Positions 46,959 to 55,688 of a stretch of 64,000 bases of DNA are shown piece by piece. The DNA is from Phycisphaerales bacterium (GTDB taxonomy: Bacteria > Planctomycetota > Phycisphaerae > UBA1845 > UTPLA1). Every line of letters begins with the position of its first letter. The stretch's first letter is position 1. The position numbers were made by a program, and so were the translations under genes. The notes beneath the pieces are model-generated. The model did not search any database. It was not told the origin of the DNA and saw only the letters and a program-made list of their open reading frames with translations. Where the stretch lies: contig JACKHI010000001.1 of assembly GCA_020639075.1 (NCBI GenBank), forward strand, positions 744,001-808,000, in the 5' to 3' direction.

Positions 46959-49664
46959 TCACTTCGGCAGCAACTTCGATCCGAATGCGCGACTTGATGC
47001 TGCATCATCTTTCCGCTCATACAAGCGAACAAGATAGCCGATCGCCTGCTGCGTCTTTTCGTGATCGTCGCCAAGCCCCGCACTGAGCCCCTGATACGCG
47101 CCCAGCAACTCGCCTTCTGCTTCCTCTATGCGGTCTGTTTCAAACAGCACTCGCCCGAGCCCGTAACGCATGTACGCCGTGCGCCAATGATCGGTCTCGT
47201 TCCGCGCCACTTGCGCGGCAATGGCCGACCGGAACAATGGCTCGGCCTCCGACCAGCGTGCCTGATCGGCATAGAGCGCCCCCAGGTTGGCATAGGCCGA
47301 AATCACTGCGTCGGATGCAGCGCCCTCGTCCGGCGCGTTCGTCGCGATCATCCGCTTCCAGACTGATTCGGCCGCGTCCGTCTGCCCCGACTTGTTCAAT
47401 GCATACGCGAGATTTCCGGCGACGATGAGCGTGCGCCAGTCATTCTCGCCGAACGCGCGAACATCCTGTGCCAACAGCTCCCGAGCCGTGGGAATCGCCT
47501 CATCCCACTGGCCCGACTGGATCAATGTGGCCACGAGTTCGCTTTTGCGGACCAGCGTGCTTGGATGGTCCGGCCCCGCAAAGGCAACTTGCGCCTCGAA
47601 CGCCCTTCGCGACAAGGCCAGTCCTTCGTCGATTCTGCCGAGACTCGAAACAGCACTGGCGAGGTTGTTGGTTGTAACGATCGCCAGCGGATGATTCGGT
47701 CCGAGCGCCGCCTCAATTGACGCCAACACATCTCGCAGGAGACGTTCCGCCTCTGCCACGCGACCGTTCCGGTTCACAAGTTGGGCATGGTTCATCCGGG
47801 CCTGCAGCGTCTCGGGATGGTCCGCCCCGAATGCGGCGGTACGGCCCGCAATGAGTTCCTTGTAAAGCTGCTCAGCCTCGACGCCCTTCCCGTTCGCCGG
47901 AATGCATGTTGCGAGATTGTTCAACGTATCCAGCCGATTCGCATCGTTGGGACCGAACAGCCGCGTTTGGGCTTCCAGGGCGACGCGATACATCGCCTCC
48001 GCTTCGACGCTTCGCCCCTGCCAGTCGAGGTTGTTCGCCAGGTTGTTCAGCGTGACAAGAGTTTGCTGTTTCTCCATTCCCCCGACGTCCTTTTGAATCG
48101 CCAGGTAATGTTCGAACAGGCCCTCGGCCTCAGAATAGTTCCCTTGCTCCGTCAGAAACAGCGCGAGGTTGCTGAGCGATGCGAGCGACTCCGTGTGCTC
48201 CTCTCCGAGCGTCCTGAGATTGAGTTCGTACGATCGTCGCAACAGTGGTTCCGCCGCGTCGTACAATCCCAGCGTCCAATAGTCCCAGCCCAACGTACCG
48301 GCCAGCGCCGCCTCGACTTCCGGCTGGTCGGCAAACGCGCCGCGCAAGCGCTCCGTCGCCGCATCGAGCATTTCCCGAAGCGGCGCGATGTCGCTGCCAG
48401 GGTGCTTCCACGGATCGACGGCGCGCATCGTCGAATCCAGAAACCCGGCGACTCTTCGAGTCTTGTCGACCTGCGCCTCCAAACCTTGTCGTGCTTCAAC
48501 CTCTGCGGCGTGCGCCGACTGCACAGCCGTCAGTCGACTCGCCGCCAGCTGCTCGGCAGTCACCGCCCGCCTCCATAGAATCGCCGTTGCAATTGTGCAT
48601 CCGATCGCGATCACCAACGACGCACCGATGACACGCACGAGCGTCTGATAGCGTTTGAGCGTTTTTCGAACGGAGTACCAGGCGCTATCGCGCTTCGCCT
48701 CGATCGGCTCGCCCGCCAGAAATCGGCGGACATCCGCTGCCAGCGCACCTGCGCTCTGGTATCGTCGATCGGACTCCTTCGTCAGGCACTTCAGCGCGAT
48801 CGTCGCAATGTCGTCGCTGACGTCTCGACGGATCTCCCGGGGCGAACGCGGCACGGCGTGTCGAATGCGCTCCAGGGCCTCGCTCAACGTTCCATCAACT
48901 CGATATGGAAAGTCGCCCGTCAGGAGTTGATAGAGGATCACGCCAAGCGAGTAGACATCGCTTCGAACGTCCAGCCCCGCAGTCGCGCCGTCGGCCTGCT
49001 CGGGGCTCGCCCATGGAAGCGAACCCATGAAGCCGCCGCCGTGGCTGACCAGCGAGCTTTCCAATGCAACGCCGGCCGACTTCGCCAGACCGAAGTCGAG
49101 GACGTGCGGTTCACCATTGCGATCGATGCGCACGTTACTGGGCTTCAGATCGCGATGGATCACACCTTGCTGATGCGCGTACTGCACGCCGTCGCAGATC
49201 TTCGCAAACATAGCGAGGGCGTCGTTCTGCGTGGCGGATCTTGCAGCGTCGTCAATGAACTCATCAAGCCCAACGCCCTCGATGTAGTCCATGACATAGT
49301 AAAGCCGACCGTCGCCAGTCTCGCCGCTGTCGTAGATCCGAACGATGTTTGGATGACGCAGCGTCGCGACGAGTTCAACCTCGCGTTCGAATCGTCGCCG
49401 GGCGTCGCGCGTCGCCAGCGCCCCATCGAGAACGAGCTTGATCGCCACGCGGCGGCGCGTCGACGCTTGCAACGCGACGAAGACGATTCCCTGTCCGCCG
49501 CGGCGGATTTCGTGCAAATCGTCGTAGCCCGGAATCGCCGGCGGTTCGTATCCCCTGCGGCCTCGCCGGATTTCGCGGACCAGCAGCTCCTCGTCGTCAA
49601 ACCAAAGGGATGTTGTTTCCATGGGCAACGGACCGACTGCCGACGAACGGCGCTCAGCCTTCAT
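46959..49664 (-). CDS. Ser/Thr protein kinase with TPR repeats
   Basis: 901 aa. Kinase domain (about 45-320) with RGGQGIVFVA, Lys in VAIKLV, HRDLKPSN, DFGLAKS and PWASPEQADG. One membrane segment (VRVIGASLVIAIGCTIATAIL) separates it from a long C-terminal TPR/NB-ARC-style tetratricopeptide region with repeats such as TLGWDYWTLGLYDAAEPLLRR and LATCIPANGKGVEAEQLYKEL. The ATG overlaps the stop of the upstream ECF sigma factor by 11 bp, so the pair is coupled. A Met at codon 15 (49622) is an alternative. The activation loop and repeat style match the kinase at the window's left edge. Confidence 0.94.
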   Translation of the reverse strand: MKAERRSSAVGPLPMETTSLWFDDEELLVREIRRGRRGYEPPAIPGYDDLHEIRRGGQGIVFVALQASTRRRVAIKLVLDGALATRDARRRFEREVELVATLRHPNIVRIYDSGETGDGRLYYVMDYIEGVGLDEFIDDAARSATQNDALAMFAKICDGVQYAHQQGVIHRDLKPSNVRIDRNGEPHVLDFGLAKSAGVALESSLVSHGGGFMGSLPWASPEQADGATAGLDVRSDVYSLGVILYQLLTGDFPYRVDGTLSEALERIRHAVPRSPREIRRDVSDDIATIALKCLTKESDRRYQSAGALAADVRRFLAGEPIEAKRDSAWYSVRKTLKRYQTLVRVIGASLVIAIGCTIATAILWRRAVTAEQLAASRLTAVQSAHAAEVEARQGLEAQVDKTRRVAGFLDSTMRAVDPWKHPGSDIAPLREMLDAATERLRGAFADQPEVEAALAGTLGWDYWTLGLYDAAEPLLRRSYELNLRTLGEEHTESLASLSNLALFLTEQGNYSEAEGLFEHYLAIQKDVGGMEKQQTLVTLNNLANNLDWQGRSVEAEAMYRVALEAQTRLFGPNDANRLDTLNNLATCIPANGKGVEAEQLYKELIAGRTAAFGADHPETLQARMNHAQLVNRNGRVAEAERLLRDVLASIEAALGPNHPLAIVTTNNLASAVSSLGRIDEGLALSRRAFEAQVAFAGPDHPSTLVRKSELVATLIQSGQWDEAIPTARELLAQDVRAFGENDWRTLIVAGNLAYALNKSGQTDAAESVWKRMIATNAPDEGAASDAVISAYANLGALYADQARWSEAEPLFRSAIAAQVARNETDHWRTAYMRYGLGRVLFETDRIEEAEGELLGAYQGLSAGLGDDHEKTQQAIGYLVRLYERKDDAASSRAFGSKLLPK

Positions 49665-50244
49665 CCTCGACCTGAGCGGCGACGATCGAACGCAGACGCA
49701 TCAGAATTCGATGCTTGGCGGAATACACCTGGTCCGCGCTCACGCCCAGTCGAGCGGCCACGTCCGCCGTCTCTGCGCCCTCCACAACATACGCTTGAAA
49801 ACACTTCAAATCCGTCGCGTTGAATTCGGATTCGACGACTCGCATTGCTCGGCGCAGATGTTGTTGTCGCCATTCTTCTTCCCACACATCCTCAAGCGAT
49901 GTCTCGTCGCCCGATCCACCGTCGGCGTGGTGTTCATCGAGTGACGACGCGCGCCGATCGCGTTCTCGAAGTCGAAAAATGGCTCGAACCACGACGGTCT
50001 TCAGGTACGAACGGAACTTGCCCTTGGCCGGGTTGTACTCAAAACCGGGCATGGCCTTGGTCAGCGACATGAGTACGTCCTGAACGATGTCGTCCGCGCT
50101 GGATCCGAAGACGCCTTGCCGTCGCGCGAATGCGCGAATCATCTCTTCATACTGGGCGCAAAACTCCGCCCAGGCCGTCGCATCCGTCGGGTCCGAGACC
50201 CTCGCCAAGAGCGTTCCATGCGTCGTCGTCGAGTGGCTGAACAT
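49654..50244 (-). CDS. ECF-type RNA polymerase sigma factor
   Basis: 196 aa from ATG 50244, which gives a typical planctomycete start (MFSHSTTTHGTLLARVSDPTDATAWAEFC); an in-frame extension to 50331 is unlikely. Region 2 has FARRQGVFGSSADDIVQDVLMSL and FEYNPAKGKFRSYLKTVV; region 4 has VVEGAETADVAARLGVSADQVYSAKHRI. Its stop lies inside the start of the kinase gene (11-bp overlap). It forms a sigma/kinase cassette facing the one at 42818-46763 tail to tail. Confidence 0.92.
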   Translation of the reverse strand: MFSHSTTTHGTLLARVSDPTDATAWAEFCAQYEEMIRAFARRQGVFGSSADDIVQDVLMSLTKAMPGFEYNPAKGKFRSYLKTVVVRAIFRLRERDRRASSLDEHHADGGSGDETSLEDVWEEEWRQQHLRRAMRVVESEFNATDLKCFQAYVVEGAETADVAARLGVSADQVYSAKHRILMRLRSIVAAQVEDEG

Positions 50245-50352
50245 GCACCCGCGATCGTAACGCACCTCGATACGGCGCGTAAACGATTTTTGCCGACCGC
50301 GCCGTGTCCGCCCTCGACGCACCCGAACCAAATACCGACATCCGGACCCCGC

Positions 50353-51552
50353 TTACTCCTGCACGACTGCCGTCACGATCACGCGCATCCCGCTGAATCG
50401 GGATTCCATCCAACTGTATGCCCCACCCAACCCGCCGGACGCGATCGCACCGCTCGCCGATGACAGACCGAATCGATAGTCGCCGCCGACGTCCTCCAAT
50501 CCGCTGAACGAGCCCCCCGCCTGGCTGAACGCCCAGTTCGCTCCCGTGCCGTAAAACGCGTCGTCGTGCATGTCCTGCCCGACGACCGCGTAGCTGATGG
50601 CCCCTTGGATCTTGGGAACATAAACAAACGCCACGACGTAGTAGAAGTCCGATTCCGTACTCTCGTCTTTTGAGAGGTAGTATCCGAACGTGTTGACCGT
50701 TTTGAGCTTCGGATCGATTTGAACCGTCGCTGACGCGGGTCCGTTGACTTCGACGCGATCGTCGTCGTATGTCACCGTCGCCTTGACAGTGATCGTGAAT
50801 GCCGCCGCCTCATTGAATGCCTTGAAGACGGCCGTATCCGAATTGGGATCCGATTGCAGATCCGCAGCGCCCGCAAGGCCGAAGTAATGCCACTCGTATT
50901 CAATGCTCTTGACAGACGCCGGCGCGGAGATGATCTGCCCCTCGCGGCCGTCGCTCCCGTCCGACGTGAACACGGCCTTTAGCGACACGACGCCGCCGGC
51001 CGGCAATGTCGTCGCTTTCGGCGTCAGCTTCAGCCGAAGCGCATCGTTGACATGGACCACGGCCTCGGCACTGGCGACGACGATGTCTTCATGCTCCATC
51101 ACGGGTTCGCCGAATGAGTTGACGTCAATCCGATCGGTCGGTCGATACACTTCCACTTTGATCCTGACTTCGCCGCTCGCGCCGGAATCCGGGACGTACT
51201 CCACAACGTTGCTGAAGCCGTCGCCGATGTCCGTATCGATCGTGGGGGACTTTTCGGGCGCCGCCTCGTCAACGCTGAACGCCCGAAGCCCGCCGCCGCC
51301 CTGGGTGATCGTCCATCGTAGCCTTGGATCAGCGTGGATCCCGTCTGCGTCCGTCGATGCCGCCGGGGGGTTTTCGGGCATCGCGGCGAGTATCGCCGTG
51401 TCCGTATCCGAGATGTCCTGGTCCTCGGGCGCCACACTGAGGCTCGTCGCGATGGGATCCGGTATGTTCAACCCCGTGTCCTCGCAATCGGCGCCGGCAA
51501 TAAGAGAAAGAGAAATCGCAACCAGGAAGAAGGTCGTCAATCGACAAGCCAT
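50353..51552 (-). CDS. Secreted Ig-like protein of unknown function
   Basis: 399 aa with signal peptide (MACRLTTFFLVAISLSLIAGA). The first Cys is in GADC, not a good lipobox, so it is probably released or held otherwise. The mature part has two beta-sandwich-like regions; the second (ALRLKLTPKATTLPAGGVVSLKAVFTSDG) looks like a bacterial Ig-like domain. The C-terminal ~100 residues are Gly/Ser-rich (SQAGGSFSGLEDVGG) and unfamiliar. AAGGAG lies 6 nt before ATG 51552. It is alone on this strand before a divergent gap. Function unknown. Confidence 0.78.
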   Translation of the reverse strand: MACRLTTFFLVAISLSLIAGADCEDTGLNIPDPIATSLSVAPEDQDISDTDTAILAAMPENPPAASTDADGIHADPRLRWTITQGGGGLRAFSVDEAAPEKSPTIDTDIGDGFSNVVEYVPDSGASGEVRIKVEVYRPTDRIDVNSFGEPVMEHEDIVVASAEAVVHVNDALRLKLTPKATTLPAGGVVSLKAVFTSDGSDGREGQIISAPASVKSIEYEWHYFGLAGAADLQSDPNSDTAVFKAFNEAAAFTITVKATVTYDDDRVEVNGPASATVQIDPKLKTVNTFGYYLSKDESTESDFYYVVAFVYVPKIQGAISYAVVGQDMHDDAFYGTGANWAFSQAGGSFSGLEDVGGDYRFGLSSASGAIASGGLGGAYSWMESRFSGMRVIVTAVVQE

Positions 51553-51982
51553 GGAGTGCTCCTTGTTGACTCAGCCATCCGGCGAGACGCCGCTACCGTT
51601 CTCACACACGGTTTGACATGGATGCGGGCATCGCACCAAACGCCGTTTGCCAAGTCCTAGAGACCGAAGTCGAAGTGTCTGAAATGAAATGCCGAGAAAA
51701 ATCCGCAATTGCGGACCTTAGGCGCCGTCGGGGCCGCGGAAATCGAATCTAGACGGAAGCCGGAGGCGGTCGGACCAACTCAAAGTCCATGTCCTGCATT
51801 CCCCAATGGAACTTCGGGGTCTTGACACACAGCCGGCGACCGGCGATCCTATCGTGACGTAGGCATCTCATGGATCGGCAGCCAGCCAGCCATTGGAGCA
51901 CGCCACCGGGCATCGATGGTTTAGGCAGGCGCGACGCGCGTCGGACACATCTTCGCCTAACGTTTTGAAAAAGAAGTACTGA
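51553..51982 (+). other. Intergenic region before the helicase
   Basis: 430 bp, divergent between the Ig-like gene (-) and DEAD-box helicase (+). It contains a perfect palindrome TCCGCAATTGCGGA (51702-51715) and TTGACA at 51822-51827. A TCCTAT hexamer follows after a 19-nt spacer. A leader of about 130 nt would then precede the helicase. Confidence 0.5.
51822..51852 (+). promoter_or_regulatory. Possible helicase promoter
   Basis: TTGACA matches the -35 consensus exactly. The -10 (TCCTAT) is weak and the 19-nt spacer is long, so this is tentative. Confidence 0.3.
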
Positions 51983-53398
51983 ATGCTATTTGAAGATTTG
52001 CGGCTCATCGAGCCGCTTCTGCGTGCCGTGCGCGCGGAAGGTTACGAAACACCCACGCCCATCCAGGTCAAGGCAATTCCGGTCGTCCTCGAAGGACGCG
52101 ACGTACTGGGCTGCGCCCAAACGGGCACCGGCAAGACGGCCGCATTCGCGTTGCCTGTCCTGCAGAGGTTGACTGAACGCTCCGCCCATGCGCCTGCCAA
52201 AGCCGAAAGCGCCGACCCTGAGCCCGCGACGATCCGTTCTCGACGGAACACGGATCGACGGCCGGACCCTCGGCGATCGCATCGCACCGACGAACCGGCA
52301 TCACGACGGCCGATTCGCGCCGTCGTGCTCTGCCCGACGCGCGAACTCGCCCAGCAGATTCATGCCAGTTTCGTGACATACGGCCGACACACTCGCATCC
52401 GGGCGACGGCGATCTTCGGCGGCGTCAACCAGGGCTCCCAGGTGCGCGCCTTGCGCGACGGCGTCGACGTTGTTATCGCAACGCCGGGGCGCCTGCTGGA
52501 CCTGATGAATCAAGGGTTCGTCAATCTCGCCGGGATTGAAGTGCTGATCATGGATGAGGCCGACCACATGCTGGACATGGGCTTCCTGCCCGACATTCGG
52601 CGAATTCTCGGCCAGTTGCCGAAAGAGCGCCAGTCGCTGCTCTTCTCGGCGACGATGCCCGCGCCGATCCGCGCCCTCGCCAACGACATGCTTCGAAACC
52701 CCGTCCCGATCCAGGTCGCGCCCGTATCGACGCCGGCGGCCCGCGTGTCGCACAGCGTCTACCATGTGGACTCGGCACAGAAAACGCCGCTGCTTGTTCA
52801 CTTGCTTGACCGGAATCCCGGTAGCCGCACGCTTGTGTTCACCCGAACCAAGCGCGGCGCCGACAAGCTGGCAAAGCAGCTATCAGTCGCGGGCGTCAGT
52901 GCCGCGGCCATTCACGGAAACAAGAGCCAGGCCGCCAGAAATCGCGCTCTCGCCGAGTTTCGATCGGCACGCACACCGGTGCTTGTCGCGACGGATCTCG
53001 CCGCACGCGGACTTGACGTCGATGACATCGGACAGGTCTTCAACTACGACTTGACCAACGACCCGGAAACCTACGTCCATCGCATCGGCCGAACGGGCCG
53101 AGCCGGCGCATCGGGCGTGGCCGTGTCGTTCTGCACGCATGACGAACGCGGCAGCCTCCGTGCGATTGAGAAGCTCATTCGCGCGCCGCTCGAGCAGACG
53201 GATATCCCGGCGCATGCGGGCATTCCAGCACGAAGTCAGCACGACCCATCGTCCCATTCGCGCGACCGCTCCGGCAAACCGTCCAAATCCCGACGCAGCT
53301 TCATCCCGAACCGCGACGACAGCCGCAGACCGGCCCGGCGGCGTCGCAGTCGAGGCTCCGGCGGAGTGCCTCGTTCGAAAGCCCCGGTCCGGTCATGA
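51983..53398 (+). CDS. DEAD-box RNA helicase (RhlE-like)
   Basis: ATP-dependent RNA-unwinding enzyme of 471 aa, probably acting in ribosome assembly or RNA turnover. Q motif GYETPTPIQVKAIP, motif I AQTGTGKT, motif Ia PTRELAQQ, motif II DEAD (VLIMDEADHMLDMGF), motif III SAT, and motifs V/VI ATDLAARGLDVDDI and YVHRIGRTGRAG are all intact. Between motifs I and Ia there is an Arg/Ser/Pro-rich insertion (about residues 66-112, 52178-52320) not usual in RhlE. The C-terminus is a long basic tail (about 410-471) that may bind RNA. It is monocistronic in this view. Confidence 0.95.
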   Translation: MLFEDLRLIEPLLRAVRAEGYETPTPIQVKAIPVVLEGRDVLGCAQTGTGKTAAFALPVLQRLTERSAHAPAKAESADPEPATIRSRRNTDRRPDPRRSHRTDEPASRRPIRAVVLCPTRELAQQIHASFVTYGRHTRIRATAIFGGVNQGSQVRALRDGVDVVIATPGRLLDLMNQGFVNLAGIEVLIMDEADHMLDMGFLPDIRRILGQLPKERQSLLFSATMPAPIRALANDMLRNPVPIQVAPVSTPAARVSHSVYHVDSAQKTPLLVHLLDRNPGSRTLVFTRTKRGADKLAKQLSVAGVSAAAIHGNKSQAARNRALAEFRSARTPVLVATDLAARGLDVDDIGQVFNYDLTNDPETYVHRIGRTGRAGASGVAVSFCTHDERGSLRAIEKLIRAPLEQTDIPAHAGIPARSQHDPSSHSRDRSGKPSKSRRSFIPNRDDSRRPARRRRSRGSGGVPRSKAPVRS

Positions 53399-53606
53399 AC
53401 CGGTGCCCGCAAACAGGTGGAACGACGTTGGCCGCACGTGCATCCGCTTGGCCACTCACCTGAATTCCACCGCGCACTAAAAAAGCACGGCTCGACTATG
53501 CGTCGCCGTGCTGATTTTGTGTATCTCGCATATCGTGCGCATCACGGATCGCGCCATACATGCTGGGTCGCACCGGTGCAGTCTCGAAAGCGGTTGGTGA
53601 AGGTTG
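53399..53606 (+). other. Convergent gap between helicase and bactofilin
   Basis: 208 bp containing the bidirectional terminator at 53479-53518. Otherwise no gene seen. Confidence 0.6.
53479..53518. terminator. Bidirectional intrinsic terminator
   Basis: AGCACGGC / GCCGTGCT stem (8 bp, 13-nt loop), preceded by AAAAAA and followed by GATTTT. On the minus strand it is a strong terminator for the bactofilin gene, on the plus strand a weaker one for the helicase. Confidence 0.8.
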
Positions 53607-54098
53607 TCAGGAACTCGCCGGGATTCGGCTGTCCTGCACCTTGGGTCGAGGGCTGCCGTCGTCAACACGTCCCGGTTCTCGCGGAATCGGCAGCGGCGTC
53701 GGCTGGCTGACGCTCGTCGGCCGGAAGCTCGACGAAGAACTCGATGACGATGAACTCGTGCCGGCGGACTGACCGACCACAACGTTGCCCACAAAAATCG
53801 CTCCGTCAGAGATTTCCAGGCGACTCGTACGAAGATCGCCTTCGACCTTTGCCGACGCCAGCATGTGCAGCTTCTCAGAAACCGTCAGGTTGCCTTTGCA
53901 GGTGCCTTCAATCTTGACGTTTGTCGCCTCGACGTTCGCCATGACGTTGGCGCCCTCGGCGATGTGCAGCGTCCCCTTGGAGTGAATGTGCCCCTCGAAG
54001 TTGCCTTCGATTCGAACGCTCTTGTCAAACGACAGTTCGCCCTTGAAATTCGCGTCGGCGCCAATGACCGTGGGGGATTCGCCGTTCATATCAGACAT
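53607..54098 (-). CDS. Bactofilin
   Basis: 163 aa polymer-forming cytoskeletal protein (DUF583 family). The central beta-helical core (about 8-105) has the repeated short strands VIGADANFKGELSF, IEGNFEGHI, LHIAEGANV and GNLTVSEKLHM. The C-terminus has a run of 10 serines followed by a Pro-rich tail ending DDGSPRPK. Bactofilins form filaments near the membrane, with roles in shape, stalks and cell wall. ATG 54098 has GGAGG 8 nt upstream. The gene is followed by a good terminator and is alone on this strand here. Confidence 0.93.
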   Translation of the reverse strand: MSDMNGESPTVIGADANFKGELSFDKSVRIEGNFEGHIHSKGTLHIAEGANVMANVEATNVKIEGTCKGNLTVSEKLHMLASAKVEGDLRTSRLEISDGAIFVGNVVVGQSAGTSSSSSSSSSSFRPTSVSQPTPLPIPREPGRVDDGSPRPKVQDSRIPASS

Positions 54099-54415
54099 AG
54101 AAGTTGCCTCCGAGCAAAATGGTCGATACACGATCCGTCAGGTGGATCCACCGCGACACCTTCGCCGATCAAACTCGCGAACCATGAAGCGGAAGCCCAG
54201 CAGTATATCAGCAATTTCTGCCGTCTCAATCCGAAGCTTCGCTCCGTACTAAGACTGATGACCTCGAAAATGACAAACGCCCGTCACGGCCTGTGAATTG
54301 CGCCGCCGCAGAATTCACACCCTGCAGTGCGTCTGTCGCCGGACCGCACGCGGGTCAGCGTCTCAATGCCGTACGCCGGCGCCGAGTCTCGGGTTCCCGA
54401 CAAACCTGATGTCGC
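54099..54415 (-). other. Intergenic region between bactofilin and PrcB-like genes
   Basis: 317 bp with no gene. It holds a hairpin, GTGAATT / AATTCAC (54293-54318), about 100 nt after the PrcB-like stop, without a T run. It also presumably holds the bactofilin promoter. Confidence 0.5.
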
Positions 54416-54982
54416 CTAGCGGCCCGGGCCGAGCTCGCTTTGCGACCAGCTACGCGATCTCGCGGGCGGTCGGACGGCGAACCCGTCGACCGGCAGATCG
54501 CATCGTGGAATGATCGCCACGCAATAGGGGCTGGCGACGACCAGCGGAACGTCGCCCGGCGGCTGGATCACTTCGACGTCTGCGAGCAGTTTCCCTCGAT
54601 GACGGCGCACGCCCGTGATGCGTACGTGGAACTGATCCGACGGCATTCGCCCGAGCGTGACAATCAGCGCCATTTCCTTCGAAAAGTCGATATCGAATTC
54701 ATCGAGGGGAATCTGCGACAGATCTTCCGCGTTTCGGATGGCCAGCCGCATCGAACGATTCTCATGCGAATGAGCGCGTGACCAGGTCCGCAGGATCGGA
54801 AGCTCAGCGCCATCTGGCGGCAGCGAATCCCTGACGCCCGATTCCGACCCGCATCCGGCGACGCAAATCACCAGCATCAATACGACCGACCATCGCCGGG
54901 AGATTGGCCCATACGTCTGTGACTGCTCAGGTAATTGACTCACGATGCGGAGTTCCTCGTGCTGCAATTTCGATCCGGACAT
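54416..54982 (-). CDS. Lipoprotein with PrcB-like C-terminal domain
   Basis: About 188 aa. A hydrophobic signal ends in lipobox CVAGC. The C-terminal part (from IDFSKEMALIVTLGRMPSDQF to SPYCVAIIPRC) matches the PrcB C-terminal domain, found in a partner of an oral spirochete protease complex and in many bacterial lipoproteins. Role here unknown; likely surface or periplasmic. The start is uncertain: ATG 54982 is used, while a GTG at 54943 has GAGG 11 nt upstream and a frame open to 55084 exists. It is transcribed away from the TPR/miaB genes on the other strand. Confidence 0.75.
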   Translation of the reverse strand: MSGSKLQHEELRIVSQLPEQSQTYGPISRRWSVVLMLVICVAGCGSESGVRDSLPPDGAELPILRTWSRAHSHENRSMRLAIRNAEDLSQIPLDEFDIDFSKEMALIVTLGRMPSDQFHVRITGVRRHRGKLLADVEVIQPPGDVPLVVASPYCVAIIPRCDLPVDGFAVRPPARSRSWSQSELGPGR

Positions 54983-55133
54983 TGACCTCGTCAACCCGGC
55001 AGAGGTTACGATCTCCGTCGGGAATCGTCGACTTCCATTGCAAAGAGCCGCCATCCTGGTAATGGCAATCCACGCGGAGCCCATTTTCCCGGCGAATCTG
55101 GACGCACCACGATGACGACCGTATGATTACTGT

Positions 55134-55688
55134 ATGTCACGACTTACGATCATTGCGCTTGCCGGATTCGCGTTGACGGGTGGGACTGCGGCGTCGCCGA
55201 GCGACCTGTCGCCCGATCCGATGATCCAAGCCGCCGTTCGCAACTCGGCATACGTGACGCTGTCGCCCGAAACCGGCGACGACGACTCACAGGACAATGC
55301 TCAGAATACGAGCCTCCGTGATCGAGCGGTGCAGGCGATCAAGGATCACAAATTCGCCGATGCCGAAAAACTGATCCACGAAGGCCGCAAAACGCGGAGC
55401 AGTCGTCGCAAGGACCAGTGGAAGCTCATCGAGGCCCGCCTGGAGCTCGAACGCGAGAACTTCGCAAGGGCCGGACTGCTCGCCATGGAAGTCGTGATAC
55501 TCCGCGAACGAAGCGAGGAACACGCGGCTGCGCTCTATTGGGCGGGCCGTGCCTACGAGGAGCTAGGCCGGCCGAACAAGGCCATTCAACTCTATGAAGA
55601 GTGCCGTTCGCACAAAACGGCGCCCGACGGTCTGATCAAAGTCGTCAGCCGCCGAATCGAGCAGCTTCGCGAGCCGAAGAAATCATGA
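55134..55688 (+). CDS. Secreted TPR-like protein coupled to miaB
   Basis: 184 aa. A signal peptide (MSRLTIIALAGFALTGGTAAS) is followed by an Asp/Gln linker and two to three TPR-like helical pairs (ADAEKLIHEGRKTR and YWAGRAYEELGRPNKAIQLYEECRS). The stop overlaps the miaB start by 4 bp (ATGA), so translation is coupled. Exported TPR proteins commonly organise complexes in the envelope. Function unknown. Confidence 0.83.
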   Translation: MSRLTIIALAGFALTGGTAASPSDLSPDPMIQAAVRNSAYVTLSPETGDDDSQDNAQNTSLRDRAVQAIKDHKFADAEKLIHEGRKTRSSRRKDQWKLIEARLELERENFARAGLLAMEVVILRERSEEHAAALYWAGRAYEELGRPNKAIQLYEECRSHKTAPDGLIKVVSRRIEQLREPKKS

